DNA from: Streptomyces sp. LHD-70
GTDB lineage: Bacteria > Actinomycetota > Actinomycetes > Streptomycetales > Streptomycetaceae
Assembly (NCBI RefSeq): GCF_031157275.1
Contig: NZ_JAVIFW010000012.1
Location: 124,001 to 188,000, forward strand
Length of the DNA: 64,000 nucleotides
Reading direction: 5' to 3'
The translations under genes and the position numbers were made by a program. The notes beneath the pieces were generated by a model. The model saw only the letters and a list, made by a program, of their open reading frames with translations, did not search any database and was not told the origin of the DNA. Below are positions 41,191 to 49,623 of the stretch, piece after piece; positions within the stretch are counted from its first letter, which is position 1, and every line of letters begins with the position of its first letter.

Positions 41191-42477
41191 ATGGAACGGC
41201 ATCAACTCCCCCGAGTCGAAGGGGAGTTCGCCGCGTACTTCGAGGGTCTGCTGTCCCGGCTCGACCAACAGGCGGGCTGGTGCGGGGTGTTCTGGCAGCG
41301 CGACCCCGAGGGCATGACCGCCTGCCTCGACGGCCAGGAGGTACCGCCGTGGGATGTCGTCCAGGCGCTCCTGCACGACCTCGCCGCCGACCGCGGAATC
41401 CCGGCCGCCGAACGCGAGGCCGACCTCGCCCGCCCGCTGCACCGCGCCGCCCTCGCCGCCCACGACACCAGGCCCGGCAGCCGCCGACTCCTCGCCGAAC
41501 GGCTCGACCTGATGCTCGGCGAGGAGCGTTACGCGATCGACCGCCAGGACCACCTCACCGCGCAGCTCTCCGAGGCGCCCACACCGCACGAGGCCGACCG
41601 TATCCAGCTCGACCTCGCCTGGGCCCGCGACGACCAGGAGCGCGCGAGGGCCCGGAGCGAGGAACTCCGCGCCCGGATCGCCGAGTTGGACGAGAAGGCC
41701 GAGCGGGACCGGGTGCTTCCGCCGCGTACGGCCGACCGGAGGAAGCGGCCGCGCGGGGCCCGGTACGGGTGGGTCGAGGCGGACGAGGGCTCCGCCGCGG
41801 ACGAGGTCGCGCCCGTACCGGACGTGATGCCCGGGGCGGTCGGTGCTCCGGAGGGGCCGCGGGGCGCTCGGTTCGCGGGTGGCGCCGGTCCCGTACGAGG
41901 AGCCGAGCCGCAGCCGGTGCGCGAGCCGGACCCCGCCGCCGAGGACGCCGCCGCCGAGGACGCCGCCGTCCAGGCCGTGCGCGAGCTGGTCCGGCTGCGC
42001 GCCGAAGGGCGCACGGGCGAGGCGTACGCGCTGCTCTGCGAGGCCGTGCTCTGGCCTGCGCCCCGACTGCCGCTGCTGGCGCGGGAGTTGGAGTACGCGG
42101 GGCTCGGCGCCGACTGGGTGACGCTGCTGTGGGAGAGCGCCTCGCTGCCCGTGGAGCGGCTCGTCGCGGCGGCCGACGCCCTCGCCGCCGCGGGCCGCGC
42201 CGACGACGGCGCCCAGCTGCTCAGGCAGGGCGTGGCCCGCCCGGCACCGGAGATCGCCGACGCGGTGCTCGCCCTGCGGGACGCCGGCCGGGAGCGGGAG
42301 GTCGCGGCGCTGCTCGACGCGTACGTACGGGTGCGCGCGCCGCAGGAGGCGGCGCGGTTCGTGCTGCACGACCCGGCACGCCTCGCGCCCCCGGTCCTGG
42401 AGGCGGCGCGGGCGGTCTCGCCGGAGCGGGAGTGGGACGTGGTGCACGCGCTGCGGGTGGCGGGTATCGCCGTCTGA
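41191..42477 (+). CDS. Conserved hypothetical protein with helical repeats
   Basis: The protein has 428 aa from ATG 41191; an upstream GTG at 41128 would add 21 residues. The N-terminal part has AYFEGLLSRLDQQAGWCGVF and DPEGMTACLDGQEVPPWDVV. A charged coiled-coil-like region follows (RIQLDLAWARDDQERARARS, ELRARIAELDEKAERD), then a disordered acidic/proline segment. The C-terminal 170 residues form Ala/Leu-rich helical hairpins similar to TPR-like solenoids (AVRELVRLRAEGRTGEAYAL, LVAAADALAAAGRADDGAQL). No signal, membrane helix or catalytic motif is visible. Function unknown. Confidence 0.75.
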   Translation: MERHQLPRVEGEFAAYFEGLLSRLDQQAGWCGVFWQRDPEGMTACLDGQEVPPWDVVQALLHDLAADRGIPAAEREADLARPLHRAALAAHDTRPGSRRLLAERLDLMLGEERYAIDRQDHLTAQLSEAPTPHEADRIQLDLAWARDDQERARARSEELRARIAELDEKAERDRVLPPRTADRRKRPRGARYGWVEADEGSAADEVAPVPDVMPGAVGAPEGPRGARFAGGAGPVRGAEPQPVREPDPAAEDAAAEDAAVQAVRELVRLRAEGRTGEAYALLCEAVLWPAPRLPLLARELEYAGLGADWVTLLWESASLPVERLVAAADALAAAGRADDGAQLLRQGVARPAPEIADAVLALRDAGREREVAALLDAYVRVRAPQEAARFVLHDPARLAPPVLEAARAVSPEREWDVVHALRVAGIAV

Positions 42478-42712
42478 CGTGCGCGGAGGCGGGAGCGGCC
42501 GGGGGACGGCCGTGCGGCGAGATGTCGCGTGTGATCACTTCACCCGCACGAGTGCCGAAATCTGATCGACTCCGCCGGTTCACGACGATGGTCTTGCCCC
42601 GGGCTGTGACGCGGCTTACGTTCATCTCTCCACGGCCAGGATCTACGGGCGTAGAAGGCGTAGAGGCGCAGCGGCCGGTGGAGTTGTCGGCGTCGCGTCG
42701 AAGGAGCAGCTC
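42478..42712 (+). promoter_or_regulatory. Promoter and leader of the pyrimidine catabolism operon
   Basis: -35 TTGCCC (42594-42599) and -10 TACGTT (42617-42622) have a 17-bp spacer. About 20 bp downstream lies the palindrome TCTACG-GG-CGTAGA (42642-42655), followed by another GGCGTAGA half-site, a likely operator inside the leader. AAGGAG precedes the first gene. I see no gene in 42478-42712. Confidence 0.6.
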
Positions 42713-43555
42713 ATGGTGAACGTCGTACGCGCGGCCCTCGTCCAGGCGACCTGGACGGGAGACACCGAATCCATGATCGCCAAACACGAGGAGCACGCCC
42801 GGGAGGCCGCCCGTCAGGGGGCGAAGGTCATCGGGTTCCAGGAAGTCTTCAACGCCCCCTACTTCTGCCAGGTCCAGGAGGCCGAGCACTACCGCTGGGC
42901 GGAGCCCGTGCCGGACGGACCGACGGTGCGGCGCATGCAGGACCTCGCGCGTGAGACCGGCATGGTGATCGTGGTCCCGGTCTTCGAGGTCGAGCAGGCC
43001 GGCTTCTACTTCAACACCGCCGCCGTGATCGACGCCGACGGCAGCTATCTCGGCAAGTACCGCAAGCACCACATCCCGCAGGTCAAGGGCTTCTGGGAGA
43101 AGTACTACTTCAAACCGGGAAACCTGGGCTGGCCGGTGTTCGACACCGCCGTCGGCAAGGTCGGCGTCTACATCTGCTACGACCGGCACTTCCCGGAGGG
43201 CTGGCGCCAACTCGGCCTGAACGGAGCCCAGTTGGTCTTCAACCCGTCGGCCACCTCGCGCGGGCTCTCCGCGTACCTGTGGCAGCTGGAGCAGCCCGCC
43301 GCCGCCGTCGCCAACGAGTACTTCATCGCCGCGATCAACCGCGTCGGCCAGGAGGAGTACGGCGACAACGACTTCTACGGCACCAGCTACTTCGTCGACC
43401 CGCGCGGCCGGACGGTCGGCGAGACCGCGAGCGACAAGACCGAGGAACTCGTCGTGCGGGACCTGGACTTCGACCTCATCGACGAGGTCCGCACCCAGTG
43501 GGCGTTCTACCGCGACCGCCGCCCCGACGCGTACGACGGGCTGGTGCAGCCGTGA
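42713..43555 (+). CDS. Nitrilase-family N-carbamoyl-beta-alanine amidohydrolase (beta-ureidopropionase)
   Basis: The 280-aa protein has the Glu44 (GFQEVFNAPYF), Lys118 (GKYRKHHIP) and Cys155 (YICYDRHFPE) catalytic triad of the nitrilase superfamily. FNAPYFCQVQ and the insertion KGFWEKYYFKPG match beta-ureidopropionase and N-carbamoylputrescine amidase. Because a dihydropyrimidinase and a transaminase follow in the same operon, the predicted reaction is N-carbamoyl-beta-alanine to beta-alanine, CO2 and ammonia. The ribosome binding site is AAGGAG. The stop overlaps the transaminase start (GTGA). Confidence 0.9.
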   Translation: MVNVVRAALVQATWTGDTESMIAKHEEHAREAARQGAKVIGFQEVFNAPYFCQVQEAEHYRWAEPVPDGPTVRRMQDLARETGMVIVVPVFEVEQAGFYFNTAAVIDADGSYLGKYRKHHIPQVKGFWEKYYFKPGNLGWPVFDTAVGKVGVYICYDRHFPEGWRQLGLNGAQLVFNPSATSRGLSAYLWQLEQPAAAVANEYFIAAINRVGQEEYGDNDFYGTSYFVDPRGRTVGETASDKTEELVVRDLDFDLIDEVRTQWAFYRDRRPDAYDGLVQP

Positions 43556-44832
43556 CCGACCTCTACCAGCGGCACCGCGCCGTCCTGCCCGACTGGCTCG
43601 CGCTCTACTACGAGGACCCGATCGAGCTCACGCACGGCGAGGGCCGGCACGTGTGGGACGCCGAGGGCAACAAGTACCTCGACTTCTTCGGCGGCATCCT
43701 CACCACCATGACCGCGCACGCCCTGCCCGAGGTCACCAAGGCGGTGAGCGACCAGGCCGCCCGGATCATCCACTCCTCGACGCTCTACCTCGACCGCCCG
43801 ATGGTCGAACTCGCCGAGCGGATCGCCCAGTTGTCCGGCATCCCGGACGCCCGCGTCTTCTTCACCACCTCCGGCACCGAGGCCAACGACGCGGCCCTGC
43901 TGCTCGCCACCACGTACAACCGCTCCAACCAGATCCTGGCGATGCGCAACAGCTACCACGGCCGCTCCTTCTCGGCCGTCTCCATCACCGGCAACCGCGG
44001 CTGGTCACCCACGAGCCTCTCGCCGCTGCAGACCCTCTACGTCCACGGCGGTGTCCGCAGTCGCGGGCCGTACGCGGCCCTGTCCGACGCCGAGTTCACC
44101 GACGCCTGCGTGGCCGACCTGGAGGACATGCTCGGCCAGACCCGCGGCGTCGCCGCCCTGATCGCCGAACCCATCCAGGGCGTCGGCGGCTTCACCTCCC
44201 CGCCCGACGGTCTTTACGCGGCGTTCCGCCAAGTCCTCGCCGACCGCGGCATCCTGTGGATCGCCGACGAGGTGCAGACCGGCTGGGGCCGTACCGGCGA
44301 GCACTTCTGGGGCTGGCAGGCGCACGGACAGCACGGGCCGCCGGACATCCTCACCTTCGCCAAGGGCATCGGCAACGGCATGTCCATCGGCGGCGTCGTC
44401 GCCCGCGCCGAGGTCATGAACTGCCTCGACGCCAACTCCATCTCCACCTTCGGCGGCTCCCCGGTCACGATGGCGGCGGGCCTCGCCAACCTCACGTACC
44501 TCCTGGAGCACGATCTGCAGGGCAACGCACGCCGGGTCGGCGGGCTGCTCCTTGAGCGGCTGCGGGCGGTCGGCGCGAGCGCCCCGCACGTACGCGAAGT
44601 GCGCGGGCGCGGCCTGATGATCGGGATCGAGCTGGCCAGGCCCGGCACCGACGAGGCCGACCCGGACGCCGCGTCCGCCGTCCTGGAGGCGGCCCGCGAG
44701 GCCGGACTCCTCATCGGCAAGGGCGGCGGCCACAACACCAGCGTGCTGCGGATCGCCCCGCCGCTCTCCCTCACGGTCGCCGAGGCGGAGGAGGGCGCCG
44801 CCGTACTCGAACAGGCTCTGCGCGGGCTGTAG
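43552..44832 (+). CDS. Class III aminotransferase (beta-alanine:pyruvate type)
   Basis: The 426-aa PLP enzyme starts at GTG 43552, coupled to the amidohydrolase. VFFTTSGTEANDAALLLAT binds the cofactor phosphate, DEVQTGWGRTGEHFW holds the Asp that contacts the pyridine nitrogen, and the Schiff-base Lys lies in TFAKGIGNGM. It resembles the AGXT2/PydD branch. In this operon it should convert beta-alanine (or 3-aminoisobutyrate) to the semialdehyde. An omega-transaminase of broader range is the alternative. Confidence 0.9.
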   Translation: MTDLYQRHRAVLPDWLALYYEDPIELTHGEGRHVWDAEGNKYLDFFGGILTTMTAHALPEVTKAVSDQAARIIHSSTLYLDRPMVELAERIAQLSGIPDARVFFTTSGTEANDAALLLATTYNRSNQILAMRNSYHGRSFSAVSITGNRGWSPTSLSPLQTLYVHGGVRSRGPYAALSDAEFTDACVADLEDMLGQTRGVAALIAEPIQGVGGFTSPPDGLYAAFRQVLADRGILWIADEVQTGWGRTGEHFWGWQAHGQHGPPDILTFAKGIGNGMSIGGVVARAEVMNCLDANSISTFGGSPVTMAAGLANLTYLLEHDLQGNARRVGGLLLERLRAVGASAPHVREVRGRGLMIGIELARPGTDEADPDAASAVLEAAREAGLLIGKGGGHNTSVLRIAPPLSLTVAEAEEGAAVLEQALRGL

Positions 44833-44893
44833 TTCAGCCGCCCGTCCCTCGCCGTCGCCCACCCCCGTACGAGATCCCATGTGAGGGGAAGCC

Positions 44894-46300
44894 ATGAGCA
44901 CCCGCACCCTGATCCGCGGCGGACTGGTCATCACCGCCGCCGACGAGACCCATGCCGACGTCCTGATCGAGGACGGCCGGATCGCCGCCCTCGCCGCCCA
45001 CGGCAGCGAACAGGCCGCGTCCTGGACCGCCGACCGCATCATCGACGCCACCGACAAGTACGTCATCCCGGGCGGCGTCGACGCCCACACGCACATGGAG
45101 CTGCCCTTCGGCGGAACCTTCGCCTCCGACACCTTCGAGACGGGCACCCGCGCCGCGGCCTGGGGCGGCACCACCACGATCGTGGACTTCGCCGTGCAGA
45201 GCCAGGGCCGCGCCCTGCGCGAGGGCCTGGACGCCTGGTACGCGAAGGCCGACGGCCAGTGCGCCATCGACTACGCCTTCCACATGATCCTCTCCGACGT
45301 CAACGACAGAACCCTCAAGGAGATGGACCGGCTCGTCGAGGAGGGCATCACGAGCTTCAAGCTCTTCATGGCCTACCCCGGCGTCTTCTACAGCGACGAC
45401 GGCCAGATCCTGCGCGCCATGCAGCGCGCCGCCGGCAACGGCGGGCTGATCATGATGCACGCTGAGAACGGCATCGCCATCGACGTCCTCGTCGAACAGG
45501 CCCTCCAGCGCGGCGAGACCGACCCCCGCTACCACGGAGAGGTCCGCAAGGTCCTCCTGGAGGCGGAGGCGACCCACCGCGCCATCCAGCTCGCCCGCGT
45601 CGCAGGAGCCCCTCTCTACGTCGTGCACGTCTCCGCCGAGGAGGCCGTCGCCGAGCTCGCCGCCGCCCGCGACAAGGGCCTGCCGGTCTTCGGCGAGACG
45701 TGCCCGCAGTACCTGTTCCTGTCCACCGACAACCTCGCCGAGCCGGACTTCCACGGCGCCAAGTACGTCTGCTCGACCCCGCTGCGCCCGCGCGAACACC
45801 AGGCGGCCCTGTGGCGCGGGCTGCGCACCGACGACTTGCAGGTGGTGTCCACGGACCACTGCCCGTTCTGCTTCGTCGGCCAGAAGGAGCTGGGCCGCGG
45901 CGACTTCTCGAAGATCCCCAACGGCCTTCCCGGGGTGGAGAACCGCATGGACCTCCTCCACCAGGCCGTCGTCGACGGCCACATCACCCGCCGCCGCTGG
46001 ATCGACATCGCCTGCGCGGCCCCGGCCCGGATGTTCGGCCTGTACGGCAAGAAGGGCACGCTCGCCCCGGGCGCCGACGCGGACGTGGTCGTCTACGACC
46101 CGCACGCCGAGCAGACCCTGTCCGCCGAGACGCACCACATGAACGTCGACTACTCCGCGTACGAGGGCAAGCGCGTCCGAGGCCAGGTGGAGACCGTCCT
46201 CTCGCGCGGCGAAGTGGTCGTCGACCAGCGGAAGTTCACAGGCCGAGCGGGGCACGGCGTCTACACGCCCCGCGGTACCTGCCAGTATCTGAACGACTAG
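44894..46300 (+). CDS. hydA: Dihydropyrimidinase
   Basis: The 468-aa amidohydrolase-superfamily enzyme has the first metal motif GVDAHTHME, the carbamylated Lys in TSFKLFMAYPG, His ligands in MMHAENG and VVHVSAEEA, and the final Asp in VVSTDHCPFCF. ENRMDLLHQAVVDG and APARMFGLYGKKG are typical of D-hydantoinase/dihydropyrimidinase. It opens dihydrouracil or dihydrothymine to N-carbamoyl-beta-alanine, the substrate of the first gene in the operon. The ribosome binding site is GAGGGGAA. Confidence 0.94.
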   Translation: MSTRTLIRGGLVITAADETHADVLIEDGRIAALAAHGSEQAASWTADRIIDATDKYVIPGGVDAHTHMELPFGGTFASDTFETGTRAAAWGGTTTIVDFAVQSQGRALREGLDAWYAKADGQCAIDYAFHMILSDVNDRTLKEMDRLVEEGITSFKLFMAYPGVFYSDDGQILRAMQRAAGNGGLIMMHAENGIAIDVLVEQALQRGETDPRYHGEVRKVLLEAEATHRAIQLARVAGAPLYVVHVSAEEAVAELAAARDKGLPVFGETCPQYLFLSTDNLAEPDFHGAKYVCSTPLRPREHQAALWRGLRTDDLQVVSTDHCPFCFVGQKELGRGDFSKIPNGLPGVENRMDLLHQAVVDGHITRRRWIDIACAAPARMFGLYGKKGTLAPGADADVVVYDPHAEQTLSAETHHMNVDYSAYEGKRVRGQVETVLSRGEVVVDQRKFTGRAGHGVYTPRGTCQYLND

Positions 46301-46310
46301 GAGCCCGTGC

Positions 46311-47333
46311 ATGGACTTTGGACTCGTCCTGCAGACCGACCCGCCGGCCGCGCAGGTCATCAGCCTCATGAAGCGCGCCGAGCGCAACGGCTTCCGCTAC
46401 GGCTGGACGTTCGACTCCGCCGTGCTCTGGCAGGAGCCCTTCGTGATCTACAGCCAGATCCTGGCCAACACCCGGCGCCTGATCGTCGGCCCGATGGTCA
46501 CCAACCCGGGCACCCGCACTTGGGAGGTGACCGCGTCCACCTTCGCCACGCTCAACGACATGTACGGCAACCGCACGGTCTGCGGGATCGGGCGCGGCGA
46601 CAGCGCCATGCGGGTCGCAGGCCGGCCGCCGAACACCCTGGCCCGGGTCAGCGCCGCGATGAAGGTGATCCGCGCCCTCGCCTCGGGCCAGGAGGCGGAC
46701 CTGGGCGACGGCACCACGGTCCGCTTCCCCTGGACCGGGGCGGACGCGCGGCTGCCCGTGTGGATGGCGGCGTACGGGCCCAAGGCGCTCAGGATGGCGG
46801 GGGAGGAGGCCGACGGGTTCATCCTGCAGCTCGCCGACCCGTATCTGACGGAGACCATGGTGAAGGCCGTGCGGGAGGCGGCGGCGGGCGCGGGGAGGGA
46901 CCCCCGCGAGGTCAGCATCTGCGTCGCCGCCCCCGCCTACCTCACGGAGGACGACTCACCGGACGCCCTCGCGCACGCCCGCGAGCAGTGCCGCTGGTTC
47001 GGCGGCATGGTCGGCAACCACGTGGCCGACCTGGTCGCCAAGTACGGCGCCCACTCGGACCTGGTGCCCGAGGCGCTCACCGACTACATCAAGGCCCGCG
47101 AGGGGTACGACTACTCCCACCACGGGCGCGCCGACAACCCCGACACCGCCTTCGTACCGGACGAGATCGTGGACCGCTTCTGCGTGATCGGGACGGTGGA
47201 GCAGCAGGTCGCGAGGATGCGGGAGCTGCAGGCGCTCGGGGTCGACCAGTTCGCCGTCTACGCCATGCACGACGCCCGGGAGCGGGTCATCGACGGGTAC
47301 GGCAGCGCGGTGATTCCCGCGCTGCGGGGCTGA
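46311..47333 (+). CDS. LLM-class F420-dependent oxidoreductase (TIGR03842-like)
   Basis: The 340-aa TIM-barrel protein is of the luciferase-like F420 family: MDFGLVLQTDPP at the N-terminus, YGWTFDSAVLWQEPFVI, LIVGPMVTNPGTRTWEVTAS, GIGRGDSAMRVAGRPP for cofactor binding, and PVWMAAYGPKALRMAGEEAD. It lies ten bases after hydA and ends the operon. F420 enzymes of this group carry out hydride transfer to activated C=C or C=O bonds. Because the operon lacks a dihydropyrimidine dehydrogenase, this enzyme may reduce uracil or thymine, but that is inferred from the gap only. Confidence 0.88.
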   Translation: MDFGLVLQTDPPAAQVISLMKRAERNGFRYGWTFDSAVLWQEPFVIYSQILANTRRLIVGPMVTNPGTRTWEVTASTFATLNDMYGNRTVCGIGRGDSAMRVAGRPPNTLARVSAAMKVIRALASGQEADLGDGTTVRFPWTGADARLPVWMAAYGPKALRMAGEEADGFILQLADPYLTETMVKAVREAAAGAGRDPREVSICVAAPAYLTEDDSPDALAHAREQCRWFGGMVGNHVADLVAKYGAHSDLVPEALTDYIKAREGYDYSHHGRADNPDTAFVPDEIVDRFCVIGTVEQQVARMRELQALGVDQFAVYAMHDARERVIDGYGSAVIPALRG

Positions 47334-47384
47334 GACCTGCAAGTATGCCCTCTACAGGTATTTCTCCGAACTCCCATGGACCCC

Positions 47385-47414
47385 TTGATTTCCGGGGTGG
47401 ACTCAGCCTAGCCT
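47385..47414 (+). promoter_or_regulatory. Promoter of the glycine riboswitch transcript
   Basis: TTGATT (47385-47390) and TAGCCT (47409-47414) are spaced 18 bp and lie just upstream of the first aptamer. Confidence 0.55.
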
Positions 47415-47436
47415 CGCCGCAACTTGCCGTTTACCC

Positions 47437-47625
47437 CGCAGCGGGAGAGCACCGGGGCAGCCAGCCCCGGGCGCCGAAGGAGCAACACCTCCCCGGAAAC
47501 TCTCAGGCATCCCTACCGCGCGGTCAGGCAACTCTGGAAAGCAGGCGCTGCGGCGTCTCGCCCACGGTGCAAGCGGTGTCGGAACCGCGAAGCTCTCAGG
47601 CCATATGACAGAGGGGGAGGCTCAC
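47437..47625 (+). promoter_or_regulatory. Tandem glycine riboswitch
   Basis: The first aptamer begins GCGGGAGAGCACC and contains CGCCGAAGGAGCAA and CTCTCAGGCA. A short linker leads to the second: ACTCTGGAAAGCAGG, CGCCCACGGTGCAAGC, CCGCGAAGCTCTCAGG and GACAGAGGGGGAGG. These are the conserved blocks of the gcvT-type tandem glycine aptamer as found in Streptomyces. The downstream gene is a CycA-type permease, so glycine probably controls its own uptake. Whether control is on or off is not clear from the sequence; GC-rich hairpins follow at about 47745-47805. Confidence 0.92.
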
Positions 47626-47674
47626 TTCGCAGCACGGGTATCCGGCCCGTGCTCGACCTGCGAGGAGCCCTCTG

Positions 47675-47731
47675 ATGGCTGTTCCCATGCCCGAGCCGTG
47701 GCCACCGCCTGCCCGCCCGGCGGCGGGCTGA
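47675..47731 (+). CDS. Proline-rich 18-codon ORF between riboswitch and permease
   Basis: A GAGGAG ribosome binding site lies eight bases before ATG 47675. The product is MAVPMPEPWPPPARPAAG, with a PPP run that could stall ribosomes. It starts 50 bp after the second aptamer and ends before GC-rich hairpins that precede the permease. It may be a translated leader peptide; the only evidence is the strong ribosome binding site and the composition. Confidence 0.45.
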   Translation: MAVPMPEPWPPPARPAAG

Positions 47732-47892
47732 TCTCCTGCTTTCTCCCGGCCCCCTGACGGGCCTCGGCCCCCGTGCGGGGCTCGGCCCCCGTGTGGGTCT
47801 CAAGGCCTGCCCTGAGCGGGCCGAACTCCCCCTTGAAGCGAGTGTGTACGGTGCGCGCGCCCGCACGCGTGCGAGATCAGTGAGGTTCGTCC

Positions 47893-49392
47893 ATGCACGA
47901 CAGCAGCGAATCCGGCTCCACCGCCATGACGGCGGTGTCCGGCGGCAGTCCCGGAGCTCCCGGTACGAAGGGCGCCCCGCCGTCCTCCGGCGAAGGGCCG
48001 CAGCTCGACCGGCAGTTGTCCAACCGGCACATCCAGCTCATCGCGATCGGCGGTGCGATCGGTACCGGCCTGTTCATGGGCTCCGGCAAGACGATCGCGC
48101 TCGCCGGCCCCTCGGTGATCTTCGTCTACATGATCATCGGCGCGATGCTGTTCTTCGTCATGCGCGCCATGGGCGAACTGCTCCTGTCCGACCTGCGCTA
48201 CAAGTCCTTCGCCGACTTCGCCTCCGACCTCCTCGGTCCCTGCGCGGGCTTCTTCACCGGCTGGACGTACTGGTTCTGCTGGATCGTCACCGGTATCGCC
48301 GACGTCGTCGCCATTTCCGGATATGTCGCGTTCTGGTGGGACGACGCCCCGCTGTGGATCCCCGCGCTCGCCGCGGTCGTGGTGCTCATCGGGCTCAACC
48401 TGCCCACGGTGAAGGCGTTCGGTGAGACCGAGTTCTGGTTCGCGCTGATCAAGATCGTCGCGATCGTCGCGCTGATCGTCGTCGGCCTCGTCATGGTGTT
48501 CAAGGGCTTCGAGTCCACCAGCGGCGCCACCGCGAGCTTCGCCAACCTCTGGAACGACGGCGGCTTCTTCCCGACCGGTCCCATGGGATTCGTGGCCGGC
48601 TTCCAGATCGCCACGTTCGCCTTCGTCGGCATCGAGCTCGTCGGCACCACCGCCGCCGAGACCAAGGACCCGGAGAAGAACCTCCCCAAGGCCATCAACT
48701 CGATCCCCGTGCGTGTGATGCTCTTCTACGTCGTCGCGCTCGTCGTGATCATCTCGGTCACGCCCTGGCGGCAGATCAGCGCCGACAAGAGCCCGTTCGT
48801 CGTGATGTTCACGCTCGCCGGGCTCGCCGTCGCCGCCTCGGTGATCAACTTCGTCGTCCTCACCTCCGCCACCTCGTCGGCCAACTCCGGCATCTACTCC
48901 ACGTCCCGGATGGTCTACGGACTGGCCCGCGAGGGCGACGCACCCGCCTCGTTCGGCAGGCTGAGCTCAAGCCGGGTCCCGGTCAACGCGCTGCTGCTCT
49001 CCGGGGTGTTCCTGCTCGGCGGTGTCGTCATGGTCGCGATCGGCGGCTCGATCATCGAGGCGTTCACGCTGGTCACGACCATCTCGTCGGTGTGCTTCAT
49101 GTTCATCTGGACGATGATCCTGATCAGCTACATCGTGTACCGCAAGCGCCGCCCGCACCTGCATGAGGCGTCGAAGTTCAAGATGCCCGGCGGCGTCGCG
49201 ATGTGCTACGTCGTGTTCGCGTTCTTCGCGTTCCTGATCTGGGCGTTCACCCAGAAGTCGGACACTCTGCAGGCGCTGCTCGTGACCCCGGTCTGGTTCC
49301 TCGTCCTCGCCGTCGCGTGGCTGGCGATGGGCCGCAGCCGGGCACGGCGGGCCGCGGCCGAGTCGGCGGCTGCCGAGGTCGAGCAGGGCTGA
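47893..49392 (+). CDS. cycA: CycA-like D-serine/alanine/glycine amino acid permease
   Basis: The 499-aa protein has 12 predicted helices and the amino-acid-permease signatures HIQLIAIGGAIGTGLFMGSG, GPSVIFVYMIIGAMLFFVMR, MGELLLSDLRYKSFADFASD and VGIELVGTTAAETKDPEKNL. The hydrophilic 40-residue N-terminus and short basic C-terminus are cytoplasmic. It is a proton symporter for small neutral amino acids. The tandem glycine riboswitch upstream supports glycine as a substrate. Confidence 0.92.
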   Translation: MHDSSESGSTAMTAVSGGSPGAPGTKGAPPSSGEGPQLDRQLSNRHIQLIAIGGAIGTGLFMGSGKTIALAGPSVIFVYMIIGAMLFFVMRAMGELLLSDLRYKSFADFASDLLGPCAGFFTGWTYWFCWIVTGIADVVAISGYVAFWWDDAPLWIPALAAVVVLIGLNLPTVKAFGETEFWFALIKIVAIVALIVVGLVMVFKGFESTSGATASFANLWNDGGFFPTGPMGFVAGFQIATFAFVGIELVGTTAAETKDPEKNLPKAINSIPVRVMLFYVVALVVIISVTPWRQISADKSPFVVMFTLAGLAVAASVINFVVLTSATSSANSGIYSTSRMVYGLAREGDAPASFGRLSSSRVPVNALLLSGVFLLGGVVMVAIGGSIIEAFTLVTTISSVCFMFIWTMILISYIVYRKRRPHLHEASKFKMPGGVAMCYVVFAFFAFLIWAFTQKSDTLQALLVTPVWFLVLAVAWLAMGRSRARRAAAESAAAEVEQG

Positions 49393-49427
49393 CGCAACAC
49401 CGGTACGCGACAGTGCCGGTACGCGGA

Positions 49428-49457
49428 GACAGCGGCGGTCATCGGGCCGCCGCTGTC
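49428..49457 (+). terminator. Hairpin terminator after cycA
   Basis: GACAGCGGCGG and its exact complement CCGCCGCTGTC flank an eight-base loop 35 bp after the stop. Confidence 0.85.
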
Positions 49458-49494
49458 TGCCGCAGCGCCGGGATCAGGCCGTCTGCGGGGAAGA
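49439..49494 (-). pseudogene. C-terminal remnant of an NCS1-type permease gene
   Basis: 49459-49492 matches 52931-52964 at 31 of 34 bases. Read leftward it gives FPADGLIPALRQTAAAR-stop, corresponding to FPADGLIPVLRP near the end of the intact NCS1 permease at 52827-54380. Nothing of the rest of the gene is present. The remnant shares DNA with the cycA terminator hairpin, as if an NCS1 gene once ended there. Confidence 0.6.
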
Positions 49495-49623
49495 CCGCCC
49501 CTGCGTGGCGTTCAACGCGCTGCGCATCGTCACCACGGGGGGGACGCCGAGACGTCCCGCACGGTCATCAACGCCCCACCCATACAAGGGAAATGCCCTC
49601 ACCACGGCGTTCCGCAACACCCT
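49495..49623. other. Non-coding stretch
   Basis: I see no gene, repeat or strong hairpin here. An open frame on the plus strand has no ribosome binding site or recognisable product. Confidence 0.4.
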
